Made by a program: the position numbers and the translations under genes
The notes under the pieces: generated by a model
Database searches by the model: none
What the model was told of the DNA's origin: nothing
The model's input: only the letters and a program-made list of their open reading frames with translations
NCBI GenBank assembly: GCA_045598945.1
Contig: JAZRVD010000168.1
Coordinates: 1-49,636, forward strand
Origin: Colimorpha sp045598945
Lineage (GTDB): Bacteria; Bacteroidota; Bacteroidia; Bacteroidales; P3
DNA: 49,636 nt
Direction of reading: 5' to 3'
In this document: positions 42,455 through 49,636 of the stretch, piece by piece
Layout: every line of letters begins with the position of its first letter
Position numbering within the stretch: the first letter of the stretch is position 1

Positions 42455-43225
42455 TTATAGGAATATCCATTTTAATCCAACGGCAGGTGTAACTGTCAGC
42501 CCTTTGTTTTTCATGAAGTCGATGTCGGTATGGTATCCGCCGTCAAAGTTATAGCCTATCTCTATCTCTCCGCCTGCGTGCAGGTTGGGGCAGCCAAAAT
42601 GTCTGCCTATGTTGTACCATATCTGCGACTCGCATAACATGGAGACGTGTGTGGTGGTAGGCTTGAGTTCTTCTATCCATGTCGTTGTGTTGCCGTACAG
42701 GTCCATGATGCCTAAAAACGATAGACCTTCTACGCCGGCGAGTTTATTGGAGCGGCATACGAGCGACAGTTGAAGTGGTATTTTGTTGTATTGATTGTCT
42801 TGTGCAAATTTCTCATGACGATAGTACAGACCTATGGAAAGTATGTTGCTATAGTCGATGTTGTGAAAAAGATATGAGATGCCTGTCTGCCATGTGTTGG
42901 CGGCATATTGTCCGCCGTTCCATTCAACATGAAGATTCCAGTTTCTTAGTTTGCTGTTGTGCCAGAAGCAGATTTCGCGTTCTATTTCGGTATAGAATCC
43001 GCTGGCTGTTATTGCACCGTTTTTGATGGGGTGGTAGATGTCGGTAAAGTAGTAGGTGCTACCCCAGGGGTCTGAGTAGGAAACCTCTATAGTCGTTGTC
43101 GGGTGTCCTCTCATTATGTCGTACATCTCTTGCAGGTCTGTCTGGGCATAGACTTTGCCTGCATACAATGTTGCGAGCACAAGTGTGCATACTATGCGTT
43201 TTATGTGCATTTTTTTTCGTTCCAT
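42455..43225 (-). CDS. DUF5020-family outer-membrane protein (Tsx-like)
   Basis: 256 residues from Met at 43225. A signal peptide (MERKKMHIKRIVCTLVLATLYAGKVYAQ in outline) leads into a 12-strand-like barrel: DPWGSTYYFTDI, WNLHVEWNGGQYAA, TWQTGISYLFHNIDYS, YRHEKFAQ, and final aromatic WIFL. This matches DUF5020, a Bacteroidota family related to the nucleoside channel Tsx; the substrate is not known. The frame is open upstream to ATG 43327, which would add 34 residues before the signal peptide. I prefer 43225 (or 43210) because the extra part would bury the signal sequence. A promoter lies at 43377-43384. Confidence 0.85.
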   Translation of the reverse strand: MERKKMHIKRIVCTLVLATLYAGKVYAQTDLQEMYDIMRGHPTTTIEVSYSDPWGSTYYFTDIYHPIKNGAITASGFYTEIEREICFWHNSKLRNWNLHVEWNGGQYAANTWQTGISYLFHNIDYSNILSIGLYYRHEKFAQDNQYNKIPLQLSLVCRSNKLAGVEGLSFLGIMDLYGNTTTWIEELKPTTTHVSMLCESQIWYNIGRHFGCPNLHAGGEIEIGYNFDGGYHTDIDFMKNKGLTVTPAVGLKWIFL

Positions 43226-43340
43226 GATATTGTCTGCGTTCATGGCCGTCACCGGCCCGCAGGCATTTTCGGCATGTAGGTCGCCGTGTCTCTTTGCCGT
43301 GGCGGCAAGGTGTTTGTCTTTTTTCATTGTTTATTTGATA
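43226..43340 (-). promoter_or_regulatory. GC-rich structured leader of the DUF5020 gene
   Basis: The leader (minus strand) has TTGCCG-CCA-CGGCAA, CGGC...GCCG and GGCC-GGTGAC-GGCC hairpins in series and is far more GC-rich than its surroundings. It also contains an open frame of 34 codons in phase with the gene. It matches no riboswitch that I know. Confidence 0.4.
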
Positions 43341-43376
43341 TTTAAGGATTGTAGGCTGTCAATGCATAATATTTTG

Positions 43377-43384
43377 CAAAGATA
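43377..43384 (-). promoter_or_regulatory. Promoter -7 box of the DUF5020 gene
   Basis: TATCTTTG on the minus strand, predicting a leader of about 145 bases to ATG 43225. Confidence 0.6.
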
Positions 43385-43492
43385 GTCTTTTTTTATTTGT
43401 GTTAGAGTATCATTTCAATTATTTTACCATTTCTTTTTTTATTGATTATAAACTTTTTGACGCTTTCATTTCGTAATGTACGCTTTTTTTTG

Positions 43493-43500
43493 TACCTTTG
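43493..43500 (+). promoter_or_regulatory. Promoter -7 box of the EF-G2 gene
   Basis: TACCTTTG, 103 bases before the ATG. No -33 TTG at the right distance, which could mean that an activator is needed. Confidence 0.55.
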
Positions 43501-43603
43501 GCACTTTATTATATGCACTGACAAAATGCTGTTTCGTGGTGCAAAATATTGTTTGATAGATAGATAACAAGAATATTATAAACATTATTTACTTTACAAT
43601 CAG

Positions 43604-45736
43604 ATGAAAATTTACCAGACATCCGACATTCGCAACATCGCTCTTGTAGGCGGTGCCAAGTCCGGCAAGACAACAATGGCTGAGGCTATGGCTTTTTGTG
43701 GTGGAGTTATTAATCGTCGCGGTACGGTTGAGGACAAAAACACTATCTCAGATTATCGTGATATAGAAATAGACCGTCGCAATTCGGTCAACACATCGTT
43801 GCTCTATACCGAGTTTGGCGGCAAGAAAATCAACATTCTCGATGTGCCTGGCTTCGCCGATTTCCAAGGTGAGCTGGTCGCCGCATTCAATGTTGTTGAG
43901 TCTGCTGTTGTCGTTGTCAACGCACAGAGCGGTATCGAAGTGGGTACAGAGATAGCTTATCGCTATAGCAACAAGTTGCATACCCCTATGATCTTTGTCG
44001 TTAATCATCTTGATGCTGAAAAGGCTAATTTTGATGAGTCTGTCGCTCAGCTTAAGGATTATTTCGGCAACAAGTGCAGCGTGCTTCAGTTCCCTGTCAA
44101 TCAGGGCTTGGGCTTCAACAGTGTTATCGACATTGTCCTTAACAAGATGCTCACTTTCAAGGATGGCAAGGTAGAGATGGCCGATATCCCCGCCGAGTAT
44201 GCCGACAAGGCTGCCGAGATGCACAGCGCTCTCGTCGAAGAGGCTGCCGCCGCCGACGATGCTCTGATGGAGAAATATTTCGATGAGGGCGACCTCAGCC
44301 AAGAGGAGCTCACCAAGGCTCTCAAGATGGCTCTCGCCAAACGTGAGCTTTATCCTATCGTCTGCACCTCTGCTAAGGAGAATATGGGCGTAGCTCGTTT
44401 GCTCGAGTTTGTTGTCGACAATGTGCCCGCACCTAATGAGGTTGCTGAGTATAAGACCACCAAGGGTGGCAAGGAGCTTAAGTGCGACGCCACTCAACCT
44501 ACGGTGGCTTTCACTTTCAAGACGGCTAAAGACAAGAATCTTGGCGAGATAGCTTATCTTCGCGTCTATGATGGCGAGGTGTCCGAGTCGCAAGATGTTC
44601 TTAACAGCTGCAACCAGAGCAAGGAGCGTCTCTCTCAGATACTCGTATGCGCTGGCAAGAACCGACAGAAAGTTGAAAAGGCTGTCGCCGGTGATATTAT
44701 CTGCACCATCAAGCTCAAAGATGTTAAGACCAACCAGACTCTCACCACAGCCAAAAACGCTGAGGATGTTGTCAACGAGATTGAATTCCCAGTGCCTATC
44801 CATACTGTGGCTGTAAAGGCTGCCAACAGCAATGATGACGAAAAGGTTGGCGCTATCCTCAACGAGATGTGCAATGCCGACCGTTCGCTTACCCTTACCA
44901 ACAGTCGCGAGCTCCGTCAGCTCATCCTTGGCTGTCAAGGCGAGTTGCACCTCAATACTCTGAAATGGTATTTCGCCAACGTTCACAAGCTTGAGGTCAA
45001 CTTCACCGATCCTCGCGTCCCTTATCGCGAGACTATCACCAAGAGCTCCGAGGCCATGTATCGCCACAAAAAGCAGTCTGGCGGTAGCGGCCAGTTTGGC
45101 GAGGTACACATGCTCATCGAGCCTTATTTTGAGGGTATGCCCAACCAGACCAAGTATCCTATCCGCGACACTCAGGTCTATAAGCTCGACTGGGGCGGAC
45201 AGCTTGTATTTAACAACTGTATCGTCGGCGGTAGCATCGATGCACGTTTTATGCCTGCTATCCTGAAGGGTATTATGGAAAAGATGGAGCAAGGTCCTCT
45301 TACTGGTTCATACGCTCGCGACATCGTTGTCAACATCTACGATGGTAAGATGCACCCCGTAGACTCCAACGAAACGGCTTTCAAAATCGCTGGTCGTACC
45401 GCTTTCCGCGAGGCTTTCAAACAGGCTTCTCCTAAGATTATGGAGCCTATCTACGATATAGCCGTTACCGTTCCTACCGAGTCGATGGGTGGCGTTATGA
45501 CCGACCTCCAGGGCCGTCGTGCCATAGTGATGGGTATGGATGCCGAAGGTAAATATACCGTTTTGCGCGCCAAGGCTCCTCTCGCCGAGATGAACCGTTA
45601 TTGCACTGCTCTTAGCTCGCTTACCAGTGGTCGTGGCACATTCACTATGACATACGCTGAGTACCAGCAGGTACCTACCGATGTCCAGCAGTCCCTCCTC
45701 AAGGCTTACGAAGAGTCTGCTGCCGACGAGGATTAA
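43604..45736 (+). CDS. fusA2: EF-G paralogue lacking GTPase motifs (EF-G2)
   Basis: 710 residues with the five-domain layout of elongation factor G but degraded GTPase motifs. G1 is kept (GGAKSGKT, 16-23). The switch I RGITI becomes RRNSV, with Ser61 in place of Thr. DTPGHVD becomes DVPGFAD, so the catalytic His is Phe84. NKMD becomes NHLD (134-137). The normal copy at 9389 keeps all of these. Domains III-V look sound (GELHLNTLKWYF, QSGGSGQFGEVHM, GGVMTDLQGRRAIVMGM). This matches EF-G2 of Bacteroides thetaiotaomicron, reported to support translocation without GTP hydrolysis and to matter for gut fitness under carbon starvation. Expression in this organism is not shown. Own promoter and terminator. 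Confidence 0.92.
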   Translation: MKIYQTSDIRNIALVGGAKSGKTTMAEAMAFCGGVINRRGTVEDKNTISDYRDIEIDRRNSVNTSLLYTEFGGKKINILDVPGFADFQGELVAAFNVVESAVVVVNAQSGIEVGTEIAYRYSNKLHTPMIFVVNHLDAEKANFDESVAQLKDYFGNKCSVLQFPVNQGLGFNSVIDIVLNKMLTFKDGKVEMADIPAEYADKAAEMHSALVEEAAAADDALMEKYFDEGDLSQEELTKALKMALAKRELYPIVCTSAKENMGVARLLEFVVDNVPAPNEVAEYKTTKGGKELKCDATQPTVAFTFKTAKDKNLGEIAYLRVYDGEVSESQDVLNSCNQSKERLSQILVCAGKNRQKVEKAVAGDIICTIKLKDVKTNQTLTTAKNAEDVVNEIEFPVPIHTVAVKAANSNDDEKVGAILNEMCNADRSLTLTNSRELRQLILGCQGELHLNTLKWYFANVHKLEVNFTDPRVPYRETITKSSEAMYRHKKQSGGSGQFGEVHMLIEPYFEGMPNQTKYPIRDTQVYKLDWGGQLVFNNCIVGGSIDARFMPAILKGIMEKMEQGPLTGSYARDIVVNIYDGKMHPVDSNETAFKIAGRTAFREAFKQASPKIMEPIYDIAVTVPTESMGGVMTDLQGRRAIVMGMDAEGKYTVLRAKAPLAEMNRYCTALSSLTSGRGTFTMTYAEYQQVPTDVQQSLLKAYEESAADED

Positions 45737-45771
45737 TACTACATCGAACTATATTTATTGTAGATATTTTC

Positions 45772-45812
45772 AAGACAAGCCTCTTTTTATTATGGGGGCT
45801 TGTCTTATTTTC
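45772..45812 (+). terminator. Terminator of EF-G2 overlapping the rpoN promoter
   Basis: AAGACAAGCC (45772-45781) pairs with GGCTTGTCTT (45797-45806), then TATTTTCG follows. The next -7 box starts two bases later. Confidence 0.75.
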
Positions 45813-45813
45813 G

Positions 45814-45821
45814 TATTTTTG
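45814..45821 (+). promoter_or_regulatory. Promoter -7 box of rpoN
   Basis: TATTTTTG, 24 bases before ATG 45846. The bases at -33 lie in the terminator stem of EF-G2 and do not give a well-spaced TTG. Confidence 0.5.
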
Positions 45822-45845
45822 CATACGATTTCAAAAACATCCGTT

Positions 45846-47369
45846 ATGTCTGTCAAAAATGGTCAGCAGCAAGTAATGCAGCAAAATCAGAAGCTCTCTC
45901 CACAGCAGGTGATGAGGTTCAGATTGCAACGTATGCCTATTTTGGAGCTTAAACAGGAGGTGGCTAAGGTCATAGAAAGTAATTATATGTTCGAGGTTGA
46001 CGAACATGATGAGATGATGCAGACAGTAGAGCTGAACAATTCTCAGAACGAGCCTGACGATGACATTTTCGATGATGAGGAAAATGCTATGTGCGATATT
46101 GATAGAGATGATGATGAACCTAATTCTTCCGATGAAACATCATTGCATGAGTCTGATTATGAAAATAATGATGATATAATCGATGCCAGCATATATAATG
46201 TTGACGAGGGGTCGTATGACGAGTTAAGCGACCAGCGGTCGAGTTTGGTGGAAAACTGTGCCGTGTCGGTATCTTTCTCCGATGACTTGATGTGGCAGCT
46301 CAACTCTCTCAACCTCACCGCACGTCAGCAGATTATTGCCAAAGAGATTGTCGACAGTATTGCCGACACAGGCTATCTCAACCGCAGTGTAGACCTTATC
46401 GCCAATGATATCTCTATACAGTGCAAAGACGACTATTACACCGATGAGGTGATGGAGGTGCTAAAGATAGTGCAGCAACTCGATCCCCCTGGTGTGGCGG
46501 CTACTTCGTTGCACGAATGTCTGTCGTTGCAGGTGCATCGTCTCAATCTTTCCACGTTGGCATGGCGCAACGCTGTAGAGATTGTAGACTATCATTTAGA
46601 CCTCTTGGCAAGCAAGAAATACGATCTCATTCGTGACAAATTGCAGATCGACGAGGCTACGTTTAAAGAGGCACTGGCTATTATTCATCACCTCAACCCT
46701 ATGCCCGGTGGCGGCGGCGATGTCTTTTTGCCAGAGATAATGCCCGACTTCGTTGTAGAGGTGCATGACAACGAGTTGGTGCTGTCTCTCACCAAGGGCA
46801 ACAAGCCAGACCTGCGGCTGAACGAGGACTATATGGAGATACTTTCGATGTTGAAGGCTGCTCCCGCCTCGAATGCTACGCAAAAACAGATTGACGATAT
46901 ACAGTTGCATCAAAATGATGCAGAGGATTTTATTCTTGCCATCAAGGAGCGTTATGATACCATGTACAAGGTGATGTCCAAAATTGTTGCAGTGCAGCGA
47001 AAGTTTTTCTTTAGCGGCGATGAAAACGAGTTGGTGCCGCTGTCGCAGCACTCTATTGCTGTGGCCACAGGCTTGGACGACTCCACCATATCTCGTTTTG
47101 TTAGAGAAAAATATGTGCAAACTGCTTTTGGCACCTTCCCTATTCAACGCTGTTTTGGCACTGCTGTGGCATGTGATGATGATACCGACAAGACTGCCCT
47201 TTTTGTTAAAAATCTTTTGGCAAAGTGGGTCGACGAGGAGGACAAGGATAATCCGTATACCGACCTTCAGCTTGTAGAAATGCTGAAAAAAGAAAAGATA
47301 TCTATCTCTCGTCGTACTGTTGCTAAATATAGGCAAGAGCTGAACATTCCCGGTTCGGCACATCGATAA
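45846..47369 (+). CDS. rpoN: RNA polymerase sigma-54 factor
   Basis: 507 residues. Directs RNA polymerase to -24/-12 promoters and needs AAA+ enhancer-binding activators. Region I (Gln- and Leu-rich: QQQVMQQNQKLSPQQVMRFRLQRMPILELKQEV) is at 7-40. Region II, about residues 52-130, is very acidic and low in complexity (many Asp, Glu and Asn). Core-binding region III follows, with QLDPPGVAATSLHECL. The helix-turn-helix is LSQHSIAVATGLDDSTISRF. The RpoN box reads SRRTVAKYRQ (488-497), close to the consensus ARRTVAKYRE. I chose ATG 45846 because the longer frame starts inside EF-G2. Confidence 0.95.
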   Translation: MSVKNGQQQVMQQNQKLSPQQVMRFRLQRMPILELKQEVAKVIESNYMFEVDEHDEMMQTVELNNSQNEPDDDIFDDEENAMCDIDRDDDEPNSSDETSLHESDYENNDDIIDASIYNVDEGSYDELSDQRSSLVENCAVSVSFSDDLMWQLNSLNLTARQQIIAKEIVDSIADTGYLNRSVDLIANDISIQCKDDYYTDEVMEVLKIVQQLDPPGVAATSLHECLSLQVHRLNLSTLAWRNAVEIVDYHLDLLASKKYDLIRDKLQIDEATFKEALAIIHHLNPMPGGGGDVFLPEIMPDFVVEVHDNELVLSLTKGNKPDLRLNEDYMEILSMLKAAPASNATQKQIDDIQLHQNDAEDFILAIKERYDTMYKVMSKIVAVQRKFFFSGDENELVPLSQHSIAVATGLDDSTISRFVREKYVQTAFGTFPIQRCFGTAVACDDDTDKTALFVKNLLAKWVDEEDKDNPYTDLQLVEMLKKEKISISRRTVAKYRQELNIPGSAHR

Positions 47370-47410
47370 AAAAAACATAATTTTTTTGGTAAAATAATAC
47401 ATATATATTG

Positions 47411-47911
47411 ATGAAAAAGACCAATCTTTCCGAGTATGACCCCAAGCATGTTCCTGATGGCAAAGACTATCGCGTGGCTGTTGTCGTGGCAGAGTGGAAC
47501 GAGGAGATAACAAATGCCTTGTTGCAGGGTGCTGTCGACACTTTGGCAGAGCATGGCGTGGCTGAAGATAATATCGTCGTTTTACATGTCCCTGGCAGTT
47601 ATGAGCTTTCGTCGGGTGCGGATATGGCATTAACCTATTCTGATAATATCGATGGTGTAATATGCTTGGGCTGTGTCATACAGGGCGACACACGCCATTT
47701 CGACTTTATTTGCGAGGCGGTCTCGCAGGGGCTTACCAATGTTTCGTTGCATCATCACAAGCCTGTCATCTTTGGTCTGCTCACCACCAACGACTATCAG
47801 CAGGCACTCGATCGTTGCGGTGGCAAACATGGCAACAAAGGGGTAGAGGCTGCGGTAACGCTGCTTAAAATGGTCGCACTGCGTCGCGACATGGTGTCGC
47901 AGAATTATTGA
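47411..47911 (+). CDS. ribH: 6,7-dimethyl-8-ribityllumazine synthase
   Basis: 166 residues. Penultimate step of riboflavin synthesis: joins 5-amino-6-ribitylaminouracil and dihydroxybutanone phosphate. Visible site residues: Trp29 in AEWN (Phe or Trp stacks on the substrate), PGSYEL (60-66), GCVIQGDTRHFDFI with the proton-transfer His96, and NKGVEAA near the end. ATG 47411 is used; the TTG just before it is also in frame. 41 bases after rpoN; no FMN riboswitch was recognised. fmt follows after 16 bases. Confidence 0.96.
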   Translation: MKKTNLSEYDPKHVPDGKDYRVAVVVAEWNEEITNALLQGAVDTLAEHGVAEDNIVVLHVPGSYELSSGADMALTYSDNIDGVICLGCVIQGDTRHFDFICEAVSQGLTNVSLHHHKPVIFGLLTTNDYQQALDRCGGKHGNKGVEAAVTLLKMVALRRDMVSQNY

Positions 47912-47927
47912 TTATTGTATTTTGTCT

Positions 47928-48869
47928 ATGAGAATTGTATTTATGGGGACTCCTGAGTTCGCAGTCCTCTCGCTCGATGCTATTGTAAAGGCTGGCCACG
48001 ATGTGGCGGCTGTCGTTACTGTCCCCGACCGTCAGGCTGGCAGAGGCCTAAAAGTTGTATACTCGCCTGTCAAAGAGTATGCCGTTCAGCATTCCTTGCC
48101 GTTGCTGCAGCCTGAGAGGTTGCGCGATGAGGCTTTTTTGGATGCTCTGCGTCAGTTGAATGTCGATGTCTTTGTTGTCGTGGCGTTCCGTATGCTGCCA
48201 GCTTGTGTGTGGCAGATGCCGCCACTCGGCACATTCAACCTTCATGCCTCATTATTGCCTCAATATCGTGGTGCCGCACCTATCAACTGGGCTATCATCA
48301 ATGGCGAGCAGCAGACAGGTGTTACTACTTTTTTGCTCAACGAGCATATCGATGAGGGCAGCATCCTTTTGCAAGAGACTACACCTATCAATGAGAACGA
48401 CACCCTTGAGACTCTCTACGACCGCCTTGCCAATATGGGGGCGATGTTGACTGTTAAAACGCTCGACGGCCTGGAACATGGCACTATCACGCCACACATG
48501 CAGAATATCACTGTTCCGCTGATGCCAGCACCAAAGATATTCAAGGCAGACTGTGCCATACCGTGGCATAAAGGTGGCCGAGCTATATTCAATTTTGTCA
48601 GAGGCCTTTCGCCATATCCTGCCGCCACTACGGTATTTATTGACGAAAAAGGTGCTCAACGAAGTGCGAAAATCTTTGAGGTAATGTTTGAGCCAGCTGA
48701 TAATGTCGAGGTTGGAACAATAGTTTCTGATGGTAAAAATGACTTAAAAATCGGTGTAATAGATGGTTTTATTCATATTTTGTGGCTGCAAATGAGTGGA
48801 AAACAAAAGATTTTTGTAACAGAATTCTTAAAAGGTTATCGTGTAAATAATTGGAAATTAGATATGTAG
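47928..48869 (+). CDS. fmt: Methionyl-tRNA formyltransferase
   Basis: 313 residues. Formylates initiator Met-tRNA using 10-formyl-THF. Catalytic residues Asn104, His106 and Asp142 lie in FNLHASLLPQYRGAAPI and HIDEGSILL. The basic linker and C-terminal OB-like domain (FNFVRGLSPYPAA, then KIFEVMFEP) are present. ATG 47928 is used; a TTG six bases earlier is also in frame. No def gene (deformylase) is adjacent; map in this window does the later step. Confidence 0.97.
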   Translation: MRIVFMGTPEFAVLSLDAIVKAGHDVAAVVTVPDRQAGRGLKVVYSPVKEYAVQHSLPLLQPERLRDEAFLDALRQLNVDVFVVVAFRMLPACVWQMPPLGTFNLHASLLPQYRGAAPINWAIINGEQQTGVTTFLLNEHIDEGSILLQETTPINENDTLETLYDRLANMGAMLTVKTLDGLEHGTITPHMQNITVPLMPAPKIFKADCAIPWHKGGRAIFNFVRGLSPYPAATTVFIDEKGAQRSAKIFEVMFEPADNVEVGTIVSDGKNDLKIGVIDGFIHILWLQMSGKQKIFVTEFLKGYRVNNWKLDM

Positions 48870-48934
48870 GTAAAACGTAAAAAATATTGCTAAATTTTTT
48901 CACACTTTAGGTGTTTCATTATTAGAATTTTGTA

Positions 48935-48942
48935 TATATTTG
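48935..48942 (+). promoter_or_regulatory. Promoter -7 box of the HU gene
   Basis: TATATTTG, 49 bases before ATG 48991, in an AT-rich spacer. No well-spaced TTG. Confidence 0.55.
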
Positions 48943-48990
48943 CAACATCATTTGTGAATAAGTTTTTTCAACCACTTAAATATATTTTAT

Positions 48991-49254
48991 ATGAACAAGA
49001 CCAATTTAGTTGATGCAGTCGCTGAGAAGGCTGGGCTCACCAAGGCTGAGGCTCAGAAGGCAGTGAATGCTTTTGTTGACGCAACGATCGGTGCCCTCAA
49101 GGCTGGCGATAAGGTTGCTATTCCAGGTTTCGGTACTTTCTCTGTCTCCGAGCGTGCTGCTCGCATGGGCAAGAACCCACGTACCGGCGAGGCTATCAAA
49201 ATCGAGGCAAAGAAATCCGCCAAGTTCAAAGCTGGTAAAGGTTTCGACCTCTAA
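48991..49254 (+). CDS. hup: HU-family DNA-binding protein
   Basis: 87 residues. Histone-like dimer that bends DNA. Helix pair (NKTNLVDAVAEKAGLTKAEAQKAVNAF), then GDKVAIPGFGTFSVSERAAR, the DNA-binding arm RMGKNPRTGEAIKI with the intercalating Pro, and the ending FKAGKGFDL. The arm is intact, so it is the classical HU rather than a divergent Bacteroidota HU-like protein. Single gene with its own terminator. Confidence 0.96.
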   Translation: MNKTNLVDAVAEKAGLTKAEAQKAVNAFVDATIGALKAGDKVAIPGFGTFSVSERAARMGKNPRTGEAIKIEAKKSAKFKAGKGFDL

Positions 49255-49281
49255 TCAGTTAGCACTCTACAATGTCTACAC

Positions 49282-49314
49282 AAAAAAGGCTGTTGCAAAG
49301 CAACAGCCTTTTTT
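49282..49314 (+). terminator. Terminator of the HU gene
   Basis: AAAAAAGGCTGTTG (49282-49295) with CAACAGCCTTTTTT (49301-49314), loop CAAAG. Symmetric A and T tails. Confidence 0.93.
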
Positions 49315-49564
49315 GTTGTTCTACTAAGTTCAACATAATAATGCCCAACGGGGCAACAAGTCTTCAGCCCAGTCTCCGGGTATTATCGTCCGTCAACCCT
49401 TGTCATGTAAGGGCAATGAAGAACGTCCACACATGAGCATTGACATGATGACCCCCCTCAAGAAGTATCCTTATGTGTAGGAGAAATCACAAAAAGATGG
49501 ACAAGTTACAGAGAGATTCACATAAAAGAAAATCAAAACTCTTACATAATCCCTGAGAAAGGTT
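49315..49564. other. Non-coding stretch, possibly repeat-derived
   Basis: No gene of normal length is present. A 31-codon frame at 49341-49436 has no start signal. The sequence around 49350-49400 (GGGGCAACAAGTCTTCAGCC then CCGGGTATTATCG) looks like an interspersed Bacteroidota intergenic repeat, but I cannot confirm this from one copy. Confidence 0.3.
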
Positions 49565-49636
49565 TACCTTTGCAATCGTGTTCAGGGTTTCCTTCCGGGC
49601 TACGCCCTCCAGTCAACCCTGAACAGTTATAAGAAT
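49565..49636 (+). promoter_or_regulatory. Promoter followed by a strong leader hairpin (cut by window edge)
   Basis: A -7 box TACCTTTG (49565-49572) predicts transcription from about 49578. An 11-bp perfect stem, TGTTCAGGGTT (49579-49589) with AACCCTGAACA (49615-49625), begins at once, with an inner GGGC-TAC-GCCC stem (49597-49607). There is no T run before the window ends. It could be the start of a small RNA or a leader of a gene outside the window. Confidence 0.5.

Noticed and set aside
43748..45292. 514-residue open frame on the minus strand
   Set aside because: Mirror of the EF-G2 codons; no domain, no promoter, fully antisense.
47370..47410. FMN riboswitch before ribH
   Set aside because: The gap is only 41 bases and lacks the conserved FMN-element sequences.
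46596..47630. 344-residue open frame on the minus strand
   Set aside because: Antisense to rpoN and ribH; composition is not protein-like.
49341..49436. 31-codon open frame after the HU gene
   Set aside because: No ribosome-binding or promoter signal and no recognisable product; treated as non-coding.
1..49636. CRISPR array, prophage or toxin-antitoxin pair
   Set aside because: No regularly spaced repeats, no phage structural or integrase genes and no complete toxin-antitoxin pair were seen; only the partial gene at 1-79 hints at the last.

Overview
The window is chromosomal DNA of a member of the order Bacteroidales (Bacteroidota). The evidence is: Bacteroidota-type promoters (TAnnTTTG at -7, TTG near -33) in front of many genes; few Shine-Dalgarno sequences; a 931-residue secreted protein with a type IX secretion C-terminal sorting domain; families largely confined to this phylum (PCMD, DUF4292, DUF5020, a THUMP-like methyltransferase); and a tmRNA encoding the tag GENNYALAA. 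I cannot fix the genus.

Layout. 1-79 is the start of a leftward gene cut by the window edge, probably a DUF6088/AbiEi-type protein. 185-1533 is an IS4-family insertion sequence whose transposase has lost one T near its 5' end. 1693-5226 (minus) is pyruvate:ferredoxin oxidoreductase. 5508-6158 is tRNA-Asp followed by tmRNA. 6178-8074 (minus) is a two-gene operon for a PCMD lipoprotein and an outer-membrane beta-barrel.

8327-27726 is one 33-gene superoperon: str (rpsL, rpsG, fusA, no tuf), S10, spc (with secY, map, infA, rpmJ) and alpha (rpsM, rpsK, rpsD, rpoA, rplQ). It has a promoter before rpsL and a strong terminator after rplQ. Several spacers inside it hold hairpins that may regulate it. 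It is followed by eno with its own terminator.

29158-34842 (minus) is probably one six-gene operon: TPR lipoprotein, DUF4292 lipoprotein, LolA-like periplasmic protein, tadA, a sugar-nucleotidyltransferase-like gene and a THUMP-like methyltransferase. A divergent promoter then drives the type IX cargo protein (35091-37886). Next come a small lipoprotein, prfA and mnmA (plus), then a polysaccharide flippase and a DUF5020 outer-membrane protein (minus).

43604-49254 (plus) is an EF-G paralogue with degraded GTPase motifs (EF-G2), rpoN, ribH, fmt and an HU protein. The last 320 bases are non-coding and end in a promoter followed at once by a strong hairpin.

Most of the window is translation machinery: ribosomal proteins, EF-G and EF-G2, IF-1, RF1, tmRNA, Met-tRNA formylation (fmt), N-terminal Met removal (map) and tRNA wobble modification (tadA, mnmA). 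The most interesting element is the pair of EF-Gs: the canonical one in the str operon, and the EF-G2 at 43604 that lacks the catalytic His and the NKxD motif. EF-G2 of this type is already described in Bacteroides. I found no CRISPR array, prophage or clearly new defence system.
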